Assembly: GCA_910587425.1 (NCBI GenBank)
Contig: CAJUKU010000002.1
Span: 200,283-264,282, forward strand
Source of the DNA: an uncultured Muribaculaceae bacterium
Lineage (GTDB): Bacteria; Bacteroidota; Bacteroidia; Bacteroidales; Muribaculaceae
Reading direction: 5' to 3'
Length of the DNA stretch: 64,000 nucleotides
This document shows positions 59,592-64,000 of the stretch, piece after piece. The notes under the pieces are model-generated. The model did no database searches, was not told where the DNA came from, and was given only the letters and a program-made list of their open reading frames with translations. Positions within the stretch are counted from its first letter, which is position 1. Each line of letters opens with the position of its first letter. The position numbers and the translations under genes were made by a program.

Positions 59592-61457
59592 TCAGTTTAT
59601 GATTATATTGTCGGATGGCAGCTGCACCTGCGGGTCATGGTGACGTCCGGCGAGTCCGGTGAGCAAGGATATTATGCCCACACGTCCGAGAAACATTGCG
59701 GTGCAGAGCAGAAATTCGGAGGCATCGCTCAGTTCGGGTGTGACGCCGAGCGAGGAGCCGACGGTGAAGAGCGCCGAGGAAGCCTCGAACAGCAGCGCGC
59801 GCGTGTCGAGTTCCGGTTCGAGCCAGAGCAGTGCCATTGCATAGAAGAGGTAGGAGAGTATACTGAGAGCCACGACGGCGTTGGCGCGGCGTATGGACCA
59901 TACGGAGACCGTGCGGCGGAACGCCGTGACGCGCTCACGTCCGGTGACGATAGCGCGCAGATTGAGCATTATAGCGGCAAGAGTGTTGACCTTCACACCA
60001 CCGGCTGTAGACTGTGCGGCACCTCCCACCCACATGAGGAAAAGCACCATTACGACGGTAATGTTGAGAAACGACGCAGGATTGATCGATGAGAACCCTG
60101 CGCTGCGGGGGGTGACGGAGTTGAATACCGACTGCGAGAACTGCCACCACGCGCTGTGCCCCGCCAGGGTGTGGTCACGCTCCAGAATCCAGAAAAGCAG
60201 CGCACCGGCTACGAAAAGCGCCGAGAATGTGACAAGCACGATCTTGGTGTTCATGTTGTAGACATGGATGCGCCGCGGCTCCATCTCCCGGTGACGCAGA
60301 CGGTGCCAGAAGCGGGTGAAGCGGTCGGTCAGCGCATCGCGGAAGTTCACCAGGATCGGGAACCCTATAGCACCGGCGAGAATTATCACACTCATCACCC
60401 AGTAGATCGACTGGTTGCCCTCGAGCAGCAGCGGATTCGACAATCCCTGGGGGAGCGTAGAGAATCCGGCATTGCAGAACGCCGACAATGAATGGAACAG
60501 AGCCACCCCGATCTCACCGTTGATCGTCAGCCCCAGCTGTCCGTGTATGGTGAGGAAAATCATGGCTGCGCCCACAAGCTCCACGGCGATTGTGAATACG
60601 AGTATGTAGAGCAGTGTCGGGACAAGCGCGCTCATGGTGCGTGAGTAGAACATGTCGCGGAGCAGAAGCTGATTGTAGATCGAGGCGTTGCCGCTGAAGA
60701 ATAGCGCGAAGAAGCTCGTGAAAGTCATCACACCCAAAGCGCCGAGCTGCACGAGTACCGCAAGTATCACCACTCCCATGGGGGTGAATGTGGCATATAT
60801 ATCCACCGGTGTCAGACCGGTGATGCAGACAGCGCTCGTGCTCACAAACAGAGCATCGGCATAGCGTATGCCTCCGTATGTGGCATTCGGGAGCATCAGC
60901 AGCAACGAGCCTATGAATATCAGCACGAGGAAACTCCCCGACAGCAGCAGCGACGGGTTAGTGCGCTTACCGACAAGATTAGCCACTCCGGAGCTGAATG
61001 TTAGCAGGGCGTAGGCGGCGAGAACCGAATTGAGAAAAGCGGGACTGTAGAGAAACGTATCGAGCCATGCAAACCAGGGGTGCTCCGGGCGCGGATATAC
61101 CCAGGGCAGCAGCGTGAGCAGCATGGCGCCGTTGAGCAGGTGCATCAGCGGGCGGGCGCGGCGCACTGTCGTGTGGAAACGGAAGAGTATATCGTAAATC
61201 ACGCATACTATGAATACCCCCTGCACCCAGCGGAGCACACGGTTGATCTGCACCAGTTCATCAGTAGAATGGCGGTAACCGGTGTGTATGATGAAGCATG
61301 AGATGCATGCCACCGACGCGACAAACCCCACCACTGCGAGCACTGTGCCCACCACGCGTATAGCGGCGATGGAACGGTGATTGAAGCGGATGAAATCAGC
61401 GTTCAGCACCCTCAGGCGCTGGCGCAGCAGTGACATTATGGTGCGTGCGCGCGGCAT
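59592..61457 (-). CDS. TrkH/KtrB-type potassium uptake membrane protein
   Basis: 621 residues. Four extra N-terminal helices (about 30-150) precede the TrkH/KtrB core. The filter regions include TSAVCITGLTPVDIYATFT, FHSLSAFCNAGFSTLPQGL and SVFNSVTPRSAGFSSINPA. A final group reads FEASSALFTVGSSLGVTPELS. The four-fold pattern of P-loops, each with a central Gly, is complete. It imports K+ or Na+ across the inner membrane with the RCK protein. It follows the nitroreductase gene by 24 bases. Confidence 0.93.
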   Translation of the reverse strand: MPRARTIMSLLRQRLRVLNADFIRFNHRSIAAIRVVGTVLAVVGFVASVACISCFIIHTGYRHSTDELVQINRVLRWVQGVFIVCVIYDILFRFHTTVRRARPLMHLLNGAMLLTLLPWVYPRPEHPWFAWLDTFLYSPAFLNSVLAAYALLTFSSGVANLVGKRTNPSLLLSGSFLVLIFIGSLLLMLPNATYGGIRYADALFVSTSAVCITGLTPVDIYATFTPMGVVILAVLVQLGALGVMTFTSFFALFFSGNASIYNQLLLRDMFYSRTMSALVPTLLYILVFTIAVELVGAAMIFLTIHGQLGLTINGEIGVALFHSLSAFCNAGFSTLPQGLSNPLLLEGNQSIYWVMSVIILAGAIGFPILVNFRDALTDRFTRFWHRLRHREMEPRRIHVYNMNTKIVLVTFSALFVAGALLFWILERDHTLAGHSAWWQFSQSVFNSVTPRSAGFSSINPASFLNITVVMVLFLMWVGGAAQSTAGGVKVNTLAAIMLNLRAIVTGRERVTAFRRTVSVWSIRRANAVVALSILSYLFYAMALLWLEPELDTRALLFEASSALFTVGSSLGVTPELSDASEFLLCTAMFLGRVGIISLLTGLAGRHHDPQVQLPSDNIIIN

Positions 61458-61481
61458 AAGGTTTCATAGAGGAATGTCCCT

Positions 61482-62246
61482 TTATTTCAACGTCCATAGG
61501 GCGCTGTTGGTTTCGGGATCCGCCACGAGATCGCCGCCGATGCCGAGAGCTTCCGCTGCAAGAGTGAAGTGAGACAGGGCTATACCCATGTCGACAGTCG
61601 TGAATTTACCGTCGGCAGCCGCAGTGAAACGGACCTCATGCTCCGTCGCCTCGGCGCGCCAGGGCTGGATGTTGCGTGCCGACGGCGCGAGACGCATCAT
61701 CTCCAGAGGCTCACGCCACGTCGCCGTATCGCCGGTGAATAGTTCATCGAACGGCTTGCGACGGCTGCTGTGTGCTACAGCGCGGAAAATCCTGTCGGTG
61801 AGGCGTAGCGACTCAGCCTCGTAGCCCACGGGAATCACGATCTGCAACTCCTCGCCGGGGTTGACCGGCAAGTCTTCAGCATCAAACGCCGACGCGCGGA
61901 AAGTACCGCCGAGCCAGCAAGTGCCAAGTCCGAGGCGTGTAGCCTCAAGCACAACCTGCTCCAGAACATACGCGGCACCCATGCGGTTGCGCGGTGTGGC
62001 GTCGGCAAACATCAGCAGGTAGTGACTTGCGCCTTTGATGACACCGTAGCTTGCCTGACGCACGGCACGCGCATCGGGCAGCTCAACGCGGGTGATTGTG
62101 AAGCGCCCCTTCACGGGGGATGCGGCGATCGCCGCCCGCGTAGCATTGTCGAGTGCCTGCAGCAGATGCGGCTCTACGGCGCGCGATGAGAAAGTGCGTG
62201 TGGAGTGCCGCCGTGCTATGCATGCGGCAAGTTCTTGAAAAGTCAT
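61482..62246 (-). CDS. Nitroreductase-family protein
   Basis: 254 residues, with two half-sites of the nitroreductase fold. The first reads RRHSTRTFSSRAVEPHLLQALDNATRAA, with the FMN-phosphate-binding Arg cluster. The second is EMMRLAPSARNIQPWRAEATEHEVRF. Between them ASHYLLMFADATPRNRMGAAYVLEQ and LGLGTCWLGGTF belong to the dimeric FMN domain. It is of the longer type with an inner second binding motif (so-called TM nitroreductase-like group). FMN-dependent reduction of an unknown substrate. Between the polyprenyl synthase and potassium genes, gaps of about 25 bases each. Confidence 0.88.
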   Translation of the reverse strand: MTFQELAACIARRHSTRTFSSRAVEPHLLQALDNATRAAIAASPVKGRFTITRVELPDARAVRQASYGVIKGASHYLLMFADATPRNRMGAAYVLEQVVLEATRLGLGTCWLGGTFRASAFDAEDLPVNPGEELQIVIPVGYEAESLRLTDRIFRAVAHSSRRKPFDELFTGDTATWREPLEMMRLAPSARNIQPWRAEATEHEVRFTAAADGKFTTVDMGIALSHFTLAAEALGIGGDLVADPETNSALWTLK

Positions 62247-62272
62247 GGCGGATTGGAATGAATTGAGGAGGT

Positions 62273-63250
62273 TCAGTAGGTGCGCTCAATGATGTAGCCG
62301 AGAATGTCGGTGAGCGGTGCCACGGCGTCCTGCGATCCGAGCGGGCGCAATTGCGCGGCGGCATCGTCGGCGAGGCGGCGCATTGTCTCGTAGGCATAGT
62401 CGATACCTCCGGCATCTTTGGCAAACTGTATGAGAACGGCTATCTCCTCAGTGTCGAGCTCCTCTTTCGCCGCGAGACGGTTCATCTCATCATGTTGCGG
62501 ATGACCGGCGCAGTTGAGCGCATAGAGCAGCGGCAGGGTTATCTTGCCCTCGCGCAGATCGTTGCCTGTAGGCTTGCCTACCTGCTCGTCGCCATAATAA
62601 TCGAATATATCATCCTTTATCTGGAAGCATAGTCCGAGAAGATCGGCATAGCGGCGCAATGGCTCTATCCTCTCCTCGGGAGCACCGACGGCGTAGGCGC
62701 CCATCTCCACGCACGACACGAAGAGCGACGCGGTCTTGCGGCGTATCACTTCAAAATAAGCCTTTTCATCGAGGCAATGGTAGCGGGCGTTGTAGATCTG
62801 GTCGATCTCACCTAACGAAAGGAGCCGTCCGAGATTGGCGAGCGACTCGACAATGCGGATATCGCCGGTGGCTATAGCCTGCTGCAGCGCCGAGCTGACG
62901 AAGAAGTCGCCGGTAAGCACGGCTATATGGTTATCCCAGATGGAATTTATGGTAGGACGGGAGCGCCGCAGCTTTGACTCATCGACCACATCGTCGTGAA
63001 TGAGCGAGGCGTTATGAAGCATCTCCACGGCAGCGGCAGCCGAAATCACACATTCGTTGACCTCCCCCAACAGGCGTGCGGCAAGCACAACAAGTATCGG
63101 ACGTATCATCTTGCCCTTCGACTTAAGATAACCTGACACCACCTTATCCATCAACGGATTTGAGGAGCCGAGTGCTTCGTCAATCCTGCGGTTGAGGGCG
63201 TCGATTTCTGGTGATATTGTCTGCCTGATGGCTTCGAGCGTAGTCGTCAT
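62273..63250 (-). CDS. Polyprenyl (octaprenyl-type) diphosphate synthase
   Basis: 325 residues, trans-isoprenyl diphosphate synthase family. The first aspartate-rich motif is LIHDDVVDES, the second FQIKDDIFDYYGD; GKMIRPILVVLAARL and GNDLREGKITLPLLYAL complete the set. The residue two places before the first DDxxD is small-to-bulky (LIHDD), so long-chain products for quinones are likely; chain length is inference. First gene of a four-gene operon with its own promoter. ATG at 63250. Confidence 0.93.
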   Translation of the reverse strand: MTTTLEAIRQTISPEIDALNRRIDEALGSSNPLMDKVVSGYLKSKGKMIRPILVVLAARLLGEVNECVISAAAAVEMLHNASLIHDDVVDESKLRRSRPTINSIWDNHIAVLTGDFFVSSALQQAIATGDIRIVESLANLGRLLSLGEIDQIYNARYHCLDEKAYFEVIRRKTASLFVSCVEMGAYAVGAPEERIEPLRRYADLLGLCFQIKDDIFDYYGDEQVGKPTGNDLREGKITLPLLYALNCAGHPQHDEMNRLAAKEELDTEEIAVLIQFAKDAGGIDYAYETMRRLADDAAAQLRPLGSQDAVAPLTDILGYIIERTY

Positions 63251-63273
63251 TCGTTATGCGCGGAAATGAGTTG

Positions 63274-63306
63274 CAAAGTTACAAAAAAACATGTTACATT
63301 GCCAAC
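63274..63306 (-). promoter_or_regulatory. Promoter of the prenyl-synthase/nitroreductase/potassium operon
   Basis: On the minus strand GTTG (63303-63306), 21 bases, TAACTTTG (63274-63281). The prenyl synthase ATG lies 23 bases downstream of the -7 element. Confidence 0.6.
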
Positions 63307-63360
63307 GCCCGCAAAAAAATATGCAGATAAGGAGCGACGCTTTATCTCAGAGGATCTCAG

Positions 63361-63400
63361 ATAAGGCTAATAAGGCGAATGGGGCAAATAGGGCGGACAG
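63361..63400 (+). repeat. Short intergenic repeat, copy C
   Basis: Contains ATAAGGCTAATAAGGCGAAT followed by GGGGCAAATAGGGCGGACAG: a doubled version of the motif seen at 44362, 53309 and 63697. Confidence 0.6.
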
Positions 63401-63424
63401 GGGGAGATGGCGATTGGAGAAATG

Positions 63425-63466
63425 ACAAAAAACGCCGCGTGACGATGATCGATCTATCACGCGGCG
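63425..63466 (-). terminator. Terminator for a minus-strand gene beyond the right edge
   Basis: CGCCGCGTGA (63433-63442) and TCACGCGGCG (63457-63466) form a perfect 10-bp stem. On the minus strand a run of six T follows directly (63427-63432 read as A on the plus strand). This would stop transcription arriving from the right. Confidence 0.75.
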
Positions 63467-63696
63467 CTTTGCGGTGCTCCCGGCACCCTCCATTGCTTCC
63501 TGCCGAGTAGACGAGGAGCAGCAAATGGGTTCGGACAATTATGGGATTTGTGTGATAATGGCTTCGGCGGGGCGTTGCCGCAGGGATTCGGCATCGGTCA
63601 CGTACGACAATACGCTCCCTCAGCCTCACCCTCCGGCGCCTACCGCCGGAACCATTCTGACACAAATCCTGCACGCCTGGGATGCCTTGTGGTGGT

Positions 63697-63730
63697 AAGG
63701 CAAATAAGGCGAATAGGGCGGATAGATGAG
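63697..63730 (+). repeat. Short intergenic repeat, copy D
   Basis: AAGGCAAATAAGGCGAATAG followed by GGCGGATAGATGAG, the fullest form of the motif shared with copies A to C. Confidence 0.6.
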
Positions 63731-63736
63731 GAGGGG

Positions 63737-63905
63737 GAAGTTACTACGGAGACAATTTTCAGCGGGGCTGAAAATATGTCTCCGCCCCGTACTCAGGGTG
63801 GGTGGGCTGGGGTTCGGGAGGCTTTTTTGGTGGGGGCTGGTTGACCGGAGGTAGGCTGCGCTACGCTCGCGCCATACCTCCGCCCCTACAACCTCCGCCT
63901 ACAAG
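63737..63905 (+). repeat. Dispersed two-hairpin repeat, right copy
   Basis: AGTTACTACGGAGACAATTT opens a strong hairpin (63748-63783; stem GGAGACA-ATTTTCAGC with one bulged A on the return side). GTACTCAGGG and a variable stretch follow, then ACCGGAGGTAGGCTGCGCTA and CCATACCTCCGCCCCTACAA. The block order matches the left copy at 2486-2655 read on the minus strand; the variable stretch differs in length and sequence. Confidence 0.78.
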
Positions 63906-64000
63906 CTGTGCCTCTGCACCCTATGCTTGTGCCCTTGGTGGATGATGTCCTGATCCGGCGCACACTCCTGTGCGACGGCGGTCAATAAGTCAATGTTCTC

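Larger units (their letters stand above)
63467..64000. other. Gene-free right end with repeats
   Basis: No convincing gene in 530 bases. It holds an 18-bp imperfect inverted repeat (63544-63561 with 63652-63669, 16 matches), short repeat copy D at 63697-63730, a full copy of the two-hairpin repeat at 63737-63905, and a small hairpin (CGCACA/TGTGCG, 63959-63974). Short open frames here overlap repeats and have no recognisable product. Confidence 0.6.

Noticed and set aside
63474..63844. Short plus-strand open frames near the right end
   Set aside because: They overlap inverted repeats and dispersed repeats, lack recognisable motifs and have no promoter or start context.
1..64000. tRNA, rRNA, IS transposase, integrase or prophage genes
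   Set aside because: None was recognised on either strand; the window reads as ordinary chromosome with local repeats.

Overview
The window looks like the chromosome of a GC-rich member of the order Bacteroidales, most like the Muribaculaceae. The evidence is a SusC-type TonB-dependent transporter, a FimA/Mfa1-type (type V) pilus operon, a PorX response regulator, a DUF4105/Lnb-type protein, a long SecA, and promoters of the Bacteroidota form TTTG-N19/20-TAnnTTTG. The genus is inference; no rRNA or tRNA gene was seen.

Layout. 1-2309 (-): 5' part of a SusC gene with a run of nine G in its signal-peptide codons. 2310-3299: non-coding, dominated by a nested inverted repeat around a 48-bp tandem repeat. 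3300-14546 (-): six-gene efflux operon (adaptor, beta-propeller lipoprotein, RND pump, second propeller lipoprotein, TolC-type channel, second RND pump). 14900-20870 (+): U32/RlhA-like protein, galE, Lnb-like membrane protein and an alkaline-phosphatase-fold protein that has lost its catalytic residues. 20991-28291 (+): secA, a coiled-coil membrane protein, MgtC-like protein and a CPA2 antiporter. 28446-37058 (+): pilus operon (DUF3575 protein, DUF5119 lipoprotein, three fimbrillin-like lipoproteins, a large DUF4906-like protein with an AT-rich C-terminal cassette). 37189-40695 (+): porX, tsaE, a tiny membrane protein and a sigma-54 activator. 40715-44351: phoH (-), then a hypothetical protein, a cyclophilin and an M16 peptidase (+). 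44502-51268 (+): exported WD40-like protein, exported caspase-family protein with an apparent frameshift, and two near-identical-start barrel-like paralogues on either side of a DUF4384 protein. 51401-58826 (+): ABC-F ATPase, rimP-nusA-infB, folK. 58875-63250 (-): trkA/trkH-type potassium uptake, a nitroreductase and a polyprenyl synthase in one operon. 63251-64000: repeats and a terminator, no convincing gene.

How the parts fit. Most of the window serves the cell envelope: export (SecA), lipoprotein maturation (Lnb-like), efflux, pili, ion transport and envelope signalling (PorX). The strongest candidates for something not well described are the exported caspase/WD40/DUF4384 locus, the efflux operon with two interleaved beta-propeller lipoproteins, the nested-palindrome repeat at 2486-3288, and the dead phosphatase homologue beside lnb and secA. 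All functions come from reading translated motifs by eye; no database search was run.
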